Source of the DNA: Nostoc sp. CHAB 5834
Lineage (GTDB): Bacteria > Cyanobacteriota > Cyanobacteriia > Cyanobacteriales > Nostocaceae
Direction of reading: 5' to 3'
Length of the DNA: 64,000 bases
Assembly (NCBI GenBank): GCA_020829485.1
Contig: JAIVFU010000011.1
Coordinates: 1-64,000 of the forward strand
In this document: in pieces, positions 35,553-45,774 of the stretch
Layout: each line of letters starts with the position of its first letter
How positions within the stretch are numbered: the stretch's first letter is position 1
Made by a program: the position numbers and the translations under genes
The notes under the pieces: model-generated
Database searches by the model: none
Told to the model about the DNA's origin: nothing
The model's input: the letters and a program-made list of their open reading frames with translations, nothing else

Positions 35553-35888
35553 TTAGTGAGTCCTGATCCCTCCTCCCTGTGGGTTGGTAGGATTCTGAAT
35601 GGTAGCAGAAATAGCATTAACGAAAGTTTCAGAGCGATTCGCTTCGGTTTGTACACCACCAATGACGCTGGAGAAGGTATTATTGCCAGTAGCATCAGCG
35701 CTAACAACTAATTCAGCAACGTTTCCTGTTAAACCATCCAAGTTAGTGGTAATTGTCTTGATGAAAGTTTCATCAACATTAGCTGTAACTGTCTTGGTTG
35801 CAGTGTAGAAGTTGGCAATGTTAGTACCACGACCACCGAAAATTTCTTCCAAGGAATTTTCCAAGTAGTTTAGATCAGAAATAATCAT
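35553..35888 (-). CDS. Double-glycine-leader precursor peptide (second copy)
   Basis: 111 residues from ATG 35888, chosen because AGGAAA precedes it and its paralogue starts at the same MIISDLNYLEN; an upstream ATG adds eight non-homologous residues. Leader LNYLENSLEEIFGG ends in Gly-Gly; the core (NFYTATKTVTANVDETFIK) closely follows the copy at 33934, but the C-terminus is extended by PTNPQGGG. A processed, exported peptide is inferred from the leader plus the nearby C39 exporter. Confidence 0.82.
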   Translation of the reverse strand: MIISDLNYLENSLEEIFGGRGTNIANFYTATKTVTANVDETFIKTITTNLDGLTGNVAELVVSADATGNNTFSSVIGGVQTEANRSETFVNAISATIQNPTNPQGGGIRTH

Positions 35889-36292
35889 TTGAGTTTTTCC
35901 TGAAAAATGCAATTTATTTTTAAGGAATCTTTGTTTTAACCAGTCTGTAACTAGTTATACAAATACTACAGTTTTTTCCTTGAAAAGTCAATTTTTCCTG
36001 ATAAATTTTTGATTTAAAAAACTGATGTATTTAAGCTTAAGAAAGAGCATAGATACTATTAACTAATATTAAAAAAAGCCAAAACTATTTTAGGCATTAA
36101 TAACCTTAGTTACTGCCTAGCAAGACTTATGAAGATTAAACTTAATTTTTTGAAGCACTAAGCTGGTAAGTTGTGGATATATTCACAAAATACTAAAGAG
36201 AACAAATTATTAAATTTTAAGCAAACATACCAGCACAAATAACATTTTTAAGACTTAAAAGCATCTACCTTTAGTTAGATAAATTTAATAGC

Positions 36293-37090
36293 CTATTTAG
36301 TCTTGGTGAATGACATATCTGGCAATTCCTCCTGCGATCGCACATTTGCATCCGAGTCTATCTGAGTGACAATTTTCATAGCGTTAATTTGTTGCTTTAA
36401 CCAATCAGAAAATGATTCTGTAATGATTTTTTGGCGCAGTTGTTCATCTAATTGGGGTTGAATAATTTCTTCTACCCAAATTAAATGCACTCCCTTGGGT
36501 GTCGTAATCGGTTTGAGAGCATTTGGTGGTGCAGCAGCAAATACAGCAGCTGCAATCTCTGGGCGAAAATCTTTGCGGTATCGGAGTCCTTGATATCCAT
36601 AAGCACGGCGGAGTTCTGGTTCTGAAATATATAAACGAGCAATTTCAGGAAAATTGATTTCGCCTTCTTCTAGGGCATAAAAAAGCTCTAAAGCCAAGTC
36701 TCGATCCTCGAAGACGACTTCGTAGGTAACGGCAGCGACATAATCTAGTTGGTGTTCATAAAAGTGCTTTTCGAGTTGATCGGAAAATAGATGATTTGCT
36801 AACTTCCGCGAAAGGATTTTGTTGTAAGCTAATTCTTCAAACTCATTCACAGACAGGTGGTGTTTTTCTAGCCATGTCCAGGTGTCTTTAGCTTTGACAA
36901 GCTTCTTAGCAAACCTTAAGTCATCTCCTGCTTGCTGTAATTCTTCTGGTGTGACTGTAATTCTTAGCTCAAGAGCTGCTTTGGTAATGATGCTTTGTGA
37001 TGCGATCGCCTCCACTACATCAGGTATCTGACAGGAAAGTTTGAGGCTGTGAATGATATCTGAGGTTGAAATAGTGAAATGTTCCGACAT
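36293..37090 (-). CDS. PpiC/SurA-like peptidylprolyl isomerase family protein
   Basis: 265 residues. An N-terminal SurA-like helical region (residues of about 1-115) is followed by a parvulin-type rotamase domain (EGEINFPEIARLYI, RRAYGYQGLRYRKDF, ALKPITTPKGVHLIWVEE). No signal peptide. Such genes regularly accompany HlyD and C39-ABC genes in cyanobacterial bacteriocin clusters; a chaperone role for exported peptides is inference. A decayed second copy is at 34651-35400. Confidence 0.88.
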   Translation of the reverse strand: MSEHFTISTSDIIHSLKLSCQIPDVVEAIASQSIITKAALELRITVTPEELQQAGDDLRFAKKLVKAKDTWTWLEKHHLSVNEFEELAYNKILSRKLANHLFSDQLEKHFYEHQLDYVAAVTYEVVFEDRDLALELFYALEEGEINFPEIARLYISEPELRRAYGYQGLRYRKDFRPEIAAAVFAAAPPNALKPITTPKGVHLIWVEEIIQPQLDEQLRQKIITESFSDWLKQQINAMKIVTQIDSDANVRSQEELPDMSFTKTK

Positions 37091-37205
37091 GATACAGATG
37101 CCTTCATAGGGTATTCCTTATCTCGAACATAGATAAGATGGAGTTTTGATGCTTAATCTTTTATTAAAACCCGATTTTGAAGCGGGGTCTAGGTCACAAT
37201 GGTTC

Positions 37206-37324
37206 TATAGCAATCCGATTTGATTTCTGAATCACTCGTAGAGGTAAGGGACTGGGGATTGGGGATGGGAAGAAGGAATAAAGGTGTACTGAGTTTTGTT
37301 CAAAAATCAAATATGAGTCCTATA
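37206..37324. mobile_element. MITE-like element (family E, second copy)
   Basis: 119 bp, same ends as 34920-35033, with an extra GGGGATTGGGGATGGG-like tract inside. Its right end supplies the last codons and stop of the small gene at 37307. Confidence 0.78.
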
Positions 37325-37519
37325 TGGAGATACAGATTTAGTTGATAATTCCTGATCAATTTTTTCTGCTAGTTTGTAAGACATTAACGGGGGATTTCGG
37401 TAGTTGCTGGCAGTTTTTCTAAATCCCCATCGTCTAGCTTCAACTTCTGAAACTCCAAACTCTGCGGCTAGCTTGTGGTAAGACCAGCCATATTTCCTCA
37501 TTAGGTCAATTGGATGCAT
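37307..37519 (-). CDS. Small HTH-like protein with element-derived C-terminus
   Basis: 70 residues. IDLMRKYGWSYHKLAAEFG then VSEVEARRWGF looks like a helix-turn-helix; small proteins with this motif are common in cyanobacteria. The final residues (YRTHI) and stop lie inside the family E element ending at 37324, so the natural C-terminus was replaced. Function unknown; located between the isomerase and HlyD genes. Confidence 0.65.
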   Translation of the reverse strand: MHPIDLMRKYGWSYHKLAAEFGVSEVEARRWGFRKTASNYRNPPLMSYKLAEKIDQELSTKSVSPYRTHI

Positions 37520-37616
37520 ATAATAACCTTGCTAATTAATGTTGTAGCTCTCTAGGGTGAGTTCTGAACCTGGTACGTCGAAGGCAAACTTGAGATGCGC
37601 GAACTGGAAATGTTGA

Positions 37617-39155
37617 CTAAATCTCTAAACCGCCTTTTTGCAGTTTCTTGAACGGATCTAAAACAAAATCAATCACCCGCCGTTGGCGAATGATCACTTC
37701 AGCGTTTGCTGTCTGACCGGCACCTAATGAAATACGTTTGTTGCCATTTTCGACATACTGTTGCTCTAAGGTGATTTCTAATTCATAGTTTTCGATGTTT
37801 CCTTGGGGTGTTTGGGTAATTTTCGAGTCAGGAGAGATCCAAGTAACTTTCCCTTGCACGATGCCATACTCCTGGAAGGGATAGGCATCAAACTTGACTT
37901 TAACTGGCATTCCTAGCTTCAAGAAACCACTATCCTGATTAGGCATATTAGCTCTAAGTACGAAGTCTGCATTCTTGGGTGCGATTTGGGCAATCCTTTG
38001 ACCGAGTTGTACTACTGCTCCTGACTTTGTGGTGGGTAATTCAAAAATCACCCCATTAATTGGCGATCGCACCACTCGTTGCTGTATTTGAACTTTTATA
38101 GATATAATCTGGCTTCTAGTTTGAGCGACTTCTGATTGTACTGCTGTTATTTGTGTCTGTAGGTCTTTTAGCTGTTCCTGATTTTTCATTACAGCCAGTT
38201 GTCCGGCTTGCATCAAACTTTTATAGCTACTTTCTTCCTCTTGCAGTCGCAGTTTTGCTTGTTTGATATCAGACTCTAAGGTTTTGATAGTTACTTGATA
38301 ACGATTTAATTCTTCCGCTAAACGGAATTCTGCTTGTTTAATATCTGATACAGCCCTGCTATAGAGTCGTTTACTTTCTTGTTGTTCTTTTTTAAGTTGA
38401 TCAATTTGGGTTGCAGAAACTGCACCATCTTGAACGAGTTTGCTAAAGCGTTCAATTTGCCTAGAATCTATACTCAAACGGTTTTTAGCCGATTGCTTAT
38501 CATCACGAGTGGTGTAAATCTGCTGCTGGGCTTGCTTAACTAATGCTTGTTTTTCTAACTTTTGGAGGTCATAGCTACTCAGTTTGGCATCCAGGTTTTG
38601 CTGCGCCTGGTTAACTTGAGCCATTTTTTCTAATTCTTGGGATTTATTTTGTTGCTCTAAAAGGTTAGTTGACATTAGGAGTTGATTTTTGAGCAATTCC
38701 AGTTGGGATTGCCGATTTTGTAGCCCTTGCAATTTGCTCATGCTTTGTTGCAGTTCTGTTTGCAGAACATCAGACTCTAGTTCTACTAGAACCTGTCCGG
38801 CTCTGACTGTATCTCCTTCTTTCACCATAACTGTTTTGACACTCCCAGCAGCTTGAGCGTCTAATTTTTGAGTTGCGCCTTTAGGTTCTATACGCCCTCT
38901 AGCACTACCAGTCTCATCTACTTTCGAGAGAGTTGCCCAAGGCAAGAACAGACCAGCAAAGCCTATGAGTACATACAACAAGCCACGAGTCCAAATCCGA
39001 GGTAAGGCATTGAGCAATGCTTCAGTACCGTAGTACAAGTTTTGACTGTTAGTTTCTGCCTCAGCAACTTCTACAGATTCCTCTTGCTGTGTGTAACTTT
39101 GGTATTTATCTGTCTCATTTTGAGGAACTGGGGATGATCTATTGGGAGATGGCAT
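37617..39155 (-). CDS. HlyD-family secretion adaptor (bacteriocin/type I export)
   Basis: Membrane-fusion protein of a type I exporter. From ATG 39155 (512 residues): cytoplasmic N-terminus, one TM segment (LLYVLIGFAGLFLPWATL), a lipoyl half-motif (GSVKTVMVKEGDTVRAGQVLVEL), long coiled-coil hairpin, second lipoyl half (RVVRSPINGVIFELPTTKSGAVV) and beta-barrel. A longer frame to 39275 would begin inside GGGGAGT repeat DNA and adds a Pro/Ser-rich low-complexity stretch, so I prefer ATG 39155. Ends followed by the isomerase region; 136 bp separate it from the exporter gene upstream. Confidence 0.92.
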   Translation of the reverse strand: MPSPNRSSPVPQNETDKYQSYTQQEESVEVAEAETNSQNLYYGTEALLNALPRIWTRGLLYVLIGFAGLFLPWATLSKVDETGSARGRIEPKGATQKLDAQAAGSVKTVMVKEGDTVRAGQVLVELESDVLQTELQQSMSKLQGLQNRQSQLELLKNQLLMSTNLLEQQNKSQELEKMAQVNQAQQNLDAKLSSYDLQKLEKQALVKQAQQQIYTTRDDKQSAKNRLSIDSRQIERFSKLVQDGAVSATQIDQLKKEQQESKRLYSRAVSDIKQAEFRLAEELNRYQVTIKTLESDIKQAKLRLQEEESSYKSLMQAGQLAVMKNQEQLKDLQTQITAVQSEVAQTRSQIISIKVQIQQRVVRSPINGVIFELPTTKSGAVVQLGQRIAQIAPKNADFVLRANMPNQDSGFLKLGMPVKVKFDAYPFQEYGIVQGKVTWISPDSKITQTPQGNIENYELEITLEQQYVENGNKRISLGAGQTANAEVIIRQRRVIDFVLDPFKKLQKGGLEI

Positions 39156-39291
39156 AGTTTTAGTTCCGATAACAGTAGATGAGGAATGGGGAGTGGGGAG
39201 TGGGGAGTGGGGAGTAGGGGCAGAGGGGCAGGGGAGGATGAGGGAGATGAGGGAGGGAAAAGAATTAATAATCAATGCCCCATGCCCAATC

Positions 39292-42200
39292 TCAACTAAC
39301 TTGAGCCAGTTGTTGTTGATTCAGGTAGTAATAATGACCTTTTTTAGTGATTAATTCGTCGTGGGTACCGCTTTCTACTAAAACGCCTTGATCTAAAACC
39401 AGAATCAAGTCAGCGTTGCGGACTGTAGAGAGGCGATGGGCAATGATTACACTTGTGCGTCCTTGAAGAATTGTTTTGAGGTTGTTTTGAATAATTCGCT
39501 CTGATTCGGAATCTAGGTGGCTGGTGGCTTCATCAAATAGTAATAATCGAGGATTTCCGAGCAAAGCACGAGCGATCGCTAGGCGTTGGCGTTGTCCACC
39601 AGAAAGCATCCCGCCGCTTTCACCAATTTGGGATTCGTAACCCATCGGTAGTTTTTGAATAAATTCATCGGCTCCGGCATATTTTGCTGCTTGGATAATT
39701 TCTTCTGAAGAAGCATTTGGATGAGCGATCGCAATGTTTTCCCGAATAGTCCCACCAAAGAGAAAGGTATCTTGGTCTACAACGCCGATTTGAGAACGGA
39801 GCGATCGCAACGAAACACTAGTGATGTCATGACCATCAATCAGTAGTTTGCCATCTGTCGGTGGATATAAACCTAAAATCAATTTACTCAGCGTTGTTTT
39901 TCCAGAACCACTGCGCCCCACCACTGCTACCATCTGTTCTGGTTGGATTTCAAAGTTAAGATTTTCTAAGACGTTAGTCTCACTTTCTGAGTGATAGCGA
40001 AAGGTGACATTATGAAAGCTAATGTGACCACGCAGCTTACCCAACACCTTCCGGGGTTTAGTTTCTAAGTCTTCTTCTGGTTCTGCCTCCAACACATCAT
40101 TTATGCGTTCGGTGGAAATCACAATTTCTTGCAATTGATTCCACAGCATAGATAGCCTCTGAAAAGGACTCAAGACGTTACCCACCAACATATTGAAAGC
40201 AACTAATTGTCCAATCGTCAGTTCGCCATTAATTACCTGGGTCGCTCCATACCACAGCAATGCAGTATTTACAAAAGTTTGGATAACGCCACTGATAATT
40301 TGCAGCTGATTACCAATTATTTGAGCATTAAAGGCTTTTTTGACCAAATCATTCAGCAGTTCCTCCCAACGCCAGCGCACAGTCTGTTCAATTGACAATG
40401 AGCGGACGGTACGAATTCCACTTAGGGATTCTATGAGATAGCTTTGTTCTTTAGCGCCTGCATTAAAAATTTCTCTGGAGATGCGGCGCAAAATATTTGT
40501 GCTAGCCAGCGCCAAGATAAAAAATGGCGGTACTGTACACAGCACAAATAATGACATGCGCCAGCTATAGGAGAACATCAAGGCCAGATAAACCACCAAT
40601 GTCAGCATATCCAGCAAGATGGAGAGTGTCTGACCGGTGAGGAATTGCTGAATTTTCTGGTTTTCTTGGATGCGCGAGACTATATCCCCAACAAAACGTG
40701 ACTCGAAATAAGAAAGGGGCAAGCGGAAGGTATGTTTGATAAAACCTACGAGTAGGGCAATGCTAACGCGGTTGGCAGTATGAAATAGAAGATATTGCCG
40801 TAGAGCATTGACAGCCACACCAAATAACCCAAAAATAATCATCCCCAAAGCAATGGCGTTTAAGGTTGTAACGCTACGTTGCACAAGTACTCTATCGAGC
40901 AATAACTGAGTGAAGACTGGCGTTACCAGTCCAAATATTTGGATTAATATCGAAGCTGCAAAGATTTCTAATAGTGCCCGATAGTGAGGTTTAATTAACT
41001 CAAAAAACTTCCAGAAGCTTGTACTTTCGTTTTTAGTATTTTTTAATAAAGCTGTAGGTTCCAGTAACAATGCATAACCACTCCAACCTGCTTGAAATTC
41101 AGCTTTTGTCAGGCTGCGTTGACCAAGAGCCGGATCACATACAATTACCCGCTTTTTGTTGATTTCATAGACAACGATGAAGTGATTGCCTTCCCAGTGA
41201 ACAATTGCAGGTAAAGGTTGTTCTGCTAATTTATCAAGAGTGGCTTTCACCGGACGGGTGGCAAAACCCAGGTTTTCTGCTGCTGTTGCCATAGCTTTTA
41301 GAGATGCACCACTGCGGTTGACGTTGGTCATATCCCGCAGGCGATTAATATTAAAATGCTTGCCCCAATAGTTACCAATCATCACTAAGCAAGCAGAGCC
41401 ACAATCGGCAGCGCTTTGTTGTGCATAGAAGGGATAGCTCTTAGTCAGGCGTTTCCACCAATGCCCCACTTGTACCTGTGGGCTGGGAAAGTAAAAACGT
41501 GCTTTTTTTGGTTGTTGTTGTGATTGCTGATCTCGTTGGGGAAAAGGAATAATTTTGGATTTTGGAGATTGGGAAGTTTTTTCCCTACTCTTTACTACAG
41601 ACGGGATTAATTGCGTCTCTCCCGACTCTCCACTCCCCAGTCCCCAATTCCCCAACTCCGGCAAGTATTCTAGTGCTGTTTGCCGATGGTCGTTTTTCAG
41701 AATGTAAGCAATTGTTGGTTGAGTTGCCTGCCAATCACCTTGTTTTGGTTGGGCAAAGATTGTGCCTGGTGTCAAAAAATGACCTTCAGAATGCCGCAGT
41801 TGACCTCTGTACAATAGCCATAACTCAGAATCTTGGGATACTTGCGTAGTTAGACCAGTTTCTAAATGCTGTCGCTCAAAGAGAGATAAAGCTTTGAGCA
41901 TCCCTGGTACAAGTGAAGTATGGCACGGTAATTGTGAGATTTGGCGACATAACAATAGCAAATCCCAAAGTTCTGCACGGGCAAAAAGGCGATCGCGAAT
42001 ATTAGGATACTTGTCTATCAATGTTTGCAATGCGTCTTGCCTGAAATAGCCAAGTTTTAAGCTTGTCGAAGCTCTGACTACATAAGGACTAAAGTCGGCT
42101 TCGGGAAAAAGAGTCAATTCGCCGAAAACAGACCATGCACCAAAGGTAGTGATTAAATTCTCAGAGCTATCCAACAGTCGGACTTTACCTGTAAGGATAA

Positions 42201-42369
42201 TATAGATGCCAGGATTCGTCTGTGCAGATTGCCAGAACTGCTTTGCTAGTGGTGGCTCCACAATTTCCATTGCTGCCAATAAGTTTTGTAATTCTTGTTC
42301 TGAAAGCTTTGCACCCAAGGTGTGCAATAGCCTTTCGCCTACATCTTCCCCAGAAAGCACGGGTGGCAT
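39292..42369 (-). CDS. Peptidase C39-ABC exporter with N-terminal cyclic-nucleotide-binding domain (HetC-like)
   Basis: 1025 residues: CNB-like domain at about 10-150 (GIYIILTGKVRL, FGELTLFPEA), linker, C39 peptidase with catalytic C323 (DCGSACL) and His in VHWEGNHF, six-TM ABC domain at about 460-740, and nucleotide-binding domain with Walker A GRSGSGKTT, signature LSGGQRQ and Walker B LLLFDEAT. It would cleave Gly-Gly leaders and export the cores, presumably those at 33934 and 35553. The domain order equals Anabaena HetC, but no hetP-like gene is near, so the symbol is withheld. The linker contains an insert matching palindromic repeat DNA (41590-41665). Confidence 0.94.
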   Translation of the reverse strand: MPPVLSGEDVGERLLHTLGAKLSEQELQNLLAAMEIVEPPLAKQFWQSAQTNPGIYIILTGKVRLLDSSENLITTFGAWSVFGELTLFPEADFSPYVVRASTSLKLGYFRQDALQTLIDKYPNIRDRLFARAELWDLLLLCRQISQLPCHTSLVPGMLKALSLFERQHLETGLTTQVSQDSELWLLYRGQLRHSEGHFLTPGTIFAQPKQGDWQATQPTIAYILKNDHRQTALEYLPELGNWGLGSGESGETQLIPSVVKSREKTSQSPKSKIIPFPQRDQQSQQQPKKARFYFPSPQVQVGHWWKRLTKSYPFYAQQSAADCGSACLVMIGNYWGKHFNINRLRDMTNVNRSGASLKAMATAAENLGFATRPVKATLDKLAEQPLPAIVHWEGNHFIVVYEINKKRVIVCDPALGQRSLTKAEFQAGWSGYALLLEPTALLKNTKNESTSFWKFFELIKPHYRALLEIFAASILIQIFGLVTPVFTQLLLDRVLVQRSVTTLNAIALGMIIFGLFGVAVNALRQYLLFHTANRVSIALLVGFIKHTFRLPLSYFESRFVGDIVSRIQENQKIQQFLTGQTLSILLDMLTLVVYLALMFSYSWRMSLFVLCTVPPFFILALASTNILRRISREIFNAGAKEQSYLIESLSGIRTVRSLSIEQTVRWRWEELLNDLVKKAFNAQIIGNQLQIISGVIQTFVNTALLWYGATQVINGELTIGQLVAFNMLVGNVLSPFQRLSMLWNQLQEIVISTERINDVLEAEPEEDLETKPRKVLGKLRGHISFHNVTFRYHSESETNVLENLNFEIQPEQMVAVVGRSGSGKTTLSKLILGLYPPTDGKLLIDGHDITSVSLRSLRSQIGVVDQDTFLFGGTIRENIAIAHPNASSEEIIQAAKYAGADEFIQKLPMGYESQIGESGGMLSGGQRQRLAIARALLGNPRLLLFDEATSHLDSESERIIQNNLKTILQGRTSVIIAHRLSTVRNADLILVLDQGVLVESGTHDELITKKGHYYYLNQQQLAQVS

Positions 42370-43331
42370 TTTCTAACCTCCAAGACGAAATTTAGCTATT
42401 GGTCTAAATTGAAAAACAACAATTAGGATTATTTGATTCTCTTGTGTTCTGTGAGGAAACCCTAAGCCTCCTGTTAAGAAAAGAGTTTTTTGATAAAAAG
42501 GTATTTTTATTTGACAATCACTAATCTAAATGTTATATTAATTGGCTATACATTTGCCTAATCAAGCCTTATTGCTGACAAAACAACACTTCTTGAGGTG
42601 TCTTTAGCCGCCACAAGATTCGTGTTTTCAGTAACAGGTTGAAGAAGAATTTAGAAGCAAAGCGTCTACGGCTTTGCCAAGCAAGGTATTTAAATCAATT
42701 TAGTGGGGATACTTCAGTCTCCAGTCGATAACCTCCAGCATTAAAAGGCTGGCTTTGGGCAGGCTACAGTCAAGAGACGAGAAAAACTATAAGGCACATC
42801 ATGATTTTTTGAGATTTTACTAGTAAATGAAAATCTCACTTAAACAATATTATTGCTTGGTTTGCTTAGAAGCTACTAAACTCAATCTTTTTACAGTCAT
42901 GTTTAGTCTCTTTAAACATACACTCAAAGAGCTATGTAAGTTTTTTTACACCTCCTCTAGCGGAATTAGTGTGAGCGGTTAAATAGTTTTGGGATAAACA
43001 TATTTACATAATTAGCTTACACTGATTAACTTAAAGTTTGAATAGCCTACGCTGATTTTCGTGTAAATTTTCTGAAATATTACATCATGGACAATTCTTT
43101 GCAGAAAAAATACAATTCCCATCCGTATATACATTAAATCTTTAAACAGATAGACCGCACAATATGGTGCAAATAACAGCGCATAATCCTCTTGGTTTGT
43201 ACATTTTGTCGGGAGTTAGAAACAAAGTCTACTCAAGGGTAAAAGACTGGTCACTAAGTGGAGTATAAGTAGTCGCTGAGAACCCAAGCAGAGCAAGAAT
43301 ACAATAAATACGTAAATGGCTGTAAGCAGAT
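42370..43331. other. 960-bp intergenic region, no gene recognised
   Basis: AT-rich leader of the exporter operon. I see no coding remnant; short palindromes only (for example AGCGTCTACGGCTTTGCC near 42660). Confidence 0.5.
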
Positions 43332-43391
43332 ATGGGTATAACTTTGAGGCTTTTCAACGAAGAGGCTCTGGGTTGGGGGCTAAAAGCTTCG

Positions 43392-43545
43392 CTATTAAAA
43401 ACTAAGAGATACGATGTTAAGGTATTGGAAGATAGCGATCGCCTGGGTGGTCGAGTCAAGACGAAACATCAGTTAGGTACGCCTATCGATCTGGGAGCTT
43501 CTTGGTTGCACGGTGGTTCAGGAAACCCTTTAAAGCAGTTGCTAA
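43392..43545 (+). pseudogene. FAD-dependent amine oxidase N-terminal fragment
   Basis: Encodes LLKTKRYDVKVLEDSDRLGG, then RVKTKHQLGTPIDLGASWLHG, the region just after the dinucleotide-binding GxGxxG of flavin amine oxidases. The GxGxxG itself and everything after GNPLKQL are missing, and the upstream frame reads as unrelated sequence. Dead fragment. Confidence 0.85.
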
Positions 43546-43701
43546 AATTCTTAATAGCGCGTTTAATCGCTCCACTCAATCCGATTCTCATTTGTAGAAC
43601 GGCTTTGTGCAGAACTCACTGCGGTTTTCGGTAACAAAGTCCCCGATAAATTATTATCCCACTTTGTTTATATTAAGGATGTGTCTGTTACAAATTACGA
43701 A

Positions 43702-43884
43702 TTAGTATAAGATTGTTTTGGCAGTAGCGATCGCCTGATCCACGCCCTCCACAATATAAACATTTTCTGGCGATAGCTTTTTGAAGAAAACCTTACTTTC
43801 TTCATTGTTAGTCAACAAAATTACTTGCTTACTTCCTTTCAAAGCTGAATCGACCTCTAACTCCTGCATTAGAATTATTATCAT
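43702..43884 (-). CDS. Small hypothetical protein or gene remnant
   Basis: 60 residues ending SPENVYIVEGVDQAIATAKTILY, which looks like the C-terminal Rossmann-type helix-strand of a larger protein such as a RibD/DHFR-like domain. Could be a remnant. Low confidence. Confidence 0.3.
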   Translation of the reverse strand: MIIILMQELEVDSALKGSKQVILLTNNEESKVFFKKLSPENVYIVEGVDQAIATAKTILY

Positions 43885-44205
43885 TACTACACAGGTGAAT
43901 ACTTAATTTCCTGAAATTATTATGTAGTTAGGGTCTTGGGGTTTGTTTGATGCTGGCTTTTAAATTTTATAATGCCAATTTTAAAATTATTCGTTTTTTG
44001 CATAAAACACAAAATTTGAGGTGAATAGTATTCTAAGCTTGTCTGGGATTTTTTGAAGTTTATACTATGAACTATTCCTGCTGTTACGACCGCTTGGGGA
44101 TTGTCTGTATAAACTGTGTCAACTTTTAGAAGTAATTTCAACTCTCTGGAATCATATTTAGTCAGGCTGAAGTTATAACTCAACGTTAGTTAACAAAGGA
44201 TTGAT

Positions 44206-44712
44206 ATGCGCTTATCTATTGCTATTGGTGCAATTTTAGTAGCATCTTTAAGTTTGAACGCTCCAGTAATGTCTGTGCCTCCTACGCATGGAGCAAAAGC
44301 AGAGATTACTAAATCGAACTTAACACAGCTAGAAATTAATCGCCAATTGTGGAATCGACAAAAAATTAAAAACTATCGCTACAGAGTTAGCAATAGTTGC
44401 TTTTGTCTTCCCGATTTTAGAGGGCCATTAATCATTGAAGTACGTAACGGCATGACAAAATCTATCACGAATGCTCAAACTGGTAAGCGAGTAAATTCAG
44501 AGCTATTACAACAATATAGTACAATTCCTAAGCTCTTTAATTTGATTCGGAATACGATCAACAGTGGAGAATCCGAACTAACTGTGGTGTACAACTCACA
44601 ACTTGGTTATCCAACCCAAATTAATATTGGTAATCTAGCTGCCGATGCTGGAGTATTTACTACAATTAGCAATTTTGAAGTGCTTCATCAGGGTTCATAT
44701 ATAAAGCGATGA
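44206..44712 (+). CDS. Secreted DUF6174-type protein
   Basis: 168 residues with an N-terminal signal peptide (LSIAIGAILVASLSLNAPVMS). The mature part begins with a helix (INRQLWNRQKIKNYRYRVSNSCFC) followed by beta-strands (PLIIEVRNGMTKSI, TVVYNSQLGYPTQINIG), as in DUF6174 proteins. Two cysteines, SCFC. Function unknown. Start ATG 44206 preceded by AAAGGA at a suitable distance. Confidence 0.78.
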   Translation: MRLSIAIGAILVASLSLNAPVMSVPPTHGAKAEITKSNLTQLEINRQLWNRQKIKNYRYRVSNSCFCLPDFRGPLIIEVRNGMTKSITNAQTGKRVNSELLQQYSTIPKLFNLIRNTINSGESELTVVYNSQLGYPTQINIGNLAADAGVFTTISNFEVLHQGSYIKR

Positions 44713-44925
44713 GGCTGTTTCTGACAATCCGATAAATCCCTACTAAGAAAACCTCCCTGTGCTTTTAAGCCAGGAAGAGGTCAATACTACAAAAACAAAT
44801 AATGTGGTGCATTATGTTAATCACCTTCAGCGCGAAGTAGATTAAGACATCTGTGCTAACCTACAAACTGTGAACAAGCGGTTGATAATTAGATATGCGA
44901 TATTTGACGACAAGCCGCTCTGTAT

Positions 44926-45558
44926 CTACGCATCCTTATAATTCATAGCTAATGACAACCCTTGCTGAGATCCATTAGTAATAATTAAATCTTCTGGAAA
45001 AACCTCTAATCCTTGATGTACTAGCATCTGGGCAATTTGTCTGCACAGAGTTAGTTGTCCTTGAGGCATCTCATGAGGAAAGAAAATATCAGCATCATCT
45101 TGTCTTAATGCTCGTCTGGCAATCAGGTTAATATCTTTTGGTGGACGAGGATAACCGTAGCCAAAATTAATCATTCCTGGCTGTGTTTGTGCTTGCACCA
45201 GTGGAGTATACATTTCATAAAAAGAACACTTTCCTGGTTTTGTAATTATGACATTTTGGGCTGGAGCAAATTTAGATTCTAGGTTGGTGCTTTTAGGAGA
45301 AACGCTGCTGACAAAATATCCTGAACCTTGACGAGCAGAAACAATATCATCTGCTTCTAAAACGTTATATGCTTCAATAATCGTGAGTTTGTTAACTTGT
45401 AAACTTTCTGCCAGAGAGCGGATAGAAGGGAGGCGATCGCCACTTTTGAGTGCGCCAGATTTAATAAGATGACTAATGCGTTAGCGTAGCTCGCCGTAGG
45501 CATCGCGGATCTGTAAATAAATCGGTTTGGGTGACTGTCGTTCTAATAAAATGTTCAT
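44926..45558 (-). pseudogene. MocR-type GntR regulator, interrupted and truncated
   Basis: From ATG 45558: GntR winged helix (RQSPKPIYLQI, LIKSGALKSGDRLPS, VNKLTIIEAYNVLEADD) joined to the start of an aminotransferase-like domain (GMINFGYGYPRP, DLIITNGSQQGLSLAM). A 27-bp insertion at 45478-45504 (GCGTTAGCGTAGCTCGCCG type repeat) brings an in-frame stop into the DNA-binding domain; skipping it restores the sequence IYLQIRISHLI. The PLP-binding remainder is missing after residue MNYKDA, where the frame meets another dispersed repeat. Confidence 0.88.
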
Positions 45559-45774
45559 TTTGGCGCACTCGTCAATGACTAAAAAATCATCAATACTGGC
45601 AATATAAACTATTTTTGCCAAGTTTACCTAGTACAGTTGCGAGATTTTTTACTATACCAGTTGGGATGGCGCTTAACTGTACTAGATCAAATCTGCCAAA
45701 ACTGTACCTTCTCAGTTGAAAATTATTACGTGAAAGTAAAAGTAATAGTTCACTATTTATTAGGTGCTTTCACT

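Noticed and set aside
39155..39275. Longer N-terminus for the HlyD adaptor
   Set aside because: Encoded by GGGGAGT tandem repeat DNA, not conserved-looking.
43920..44183. 87-codon minus-strand frame opposite the promoter of the DUF6174 gene
   Set aside because: Low-complexity AT-rich sequence with no support for translation.
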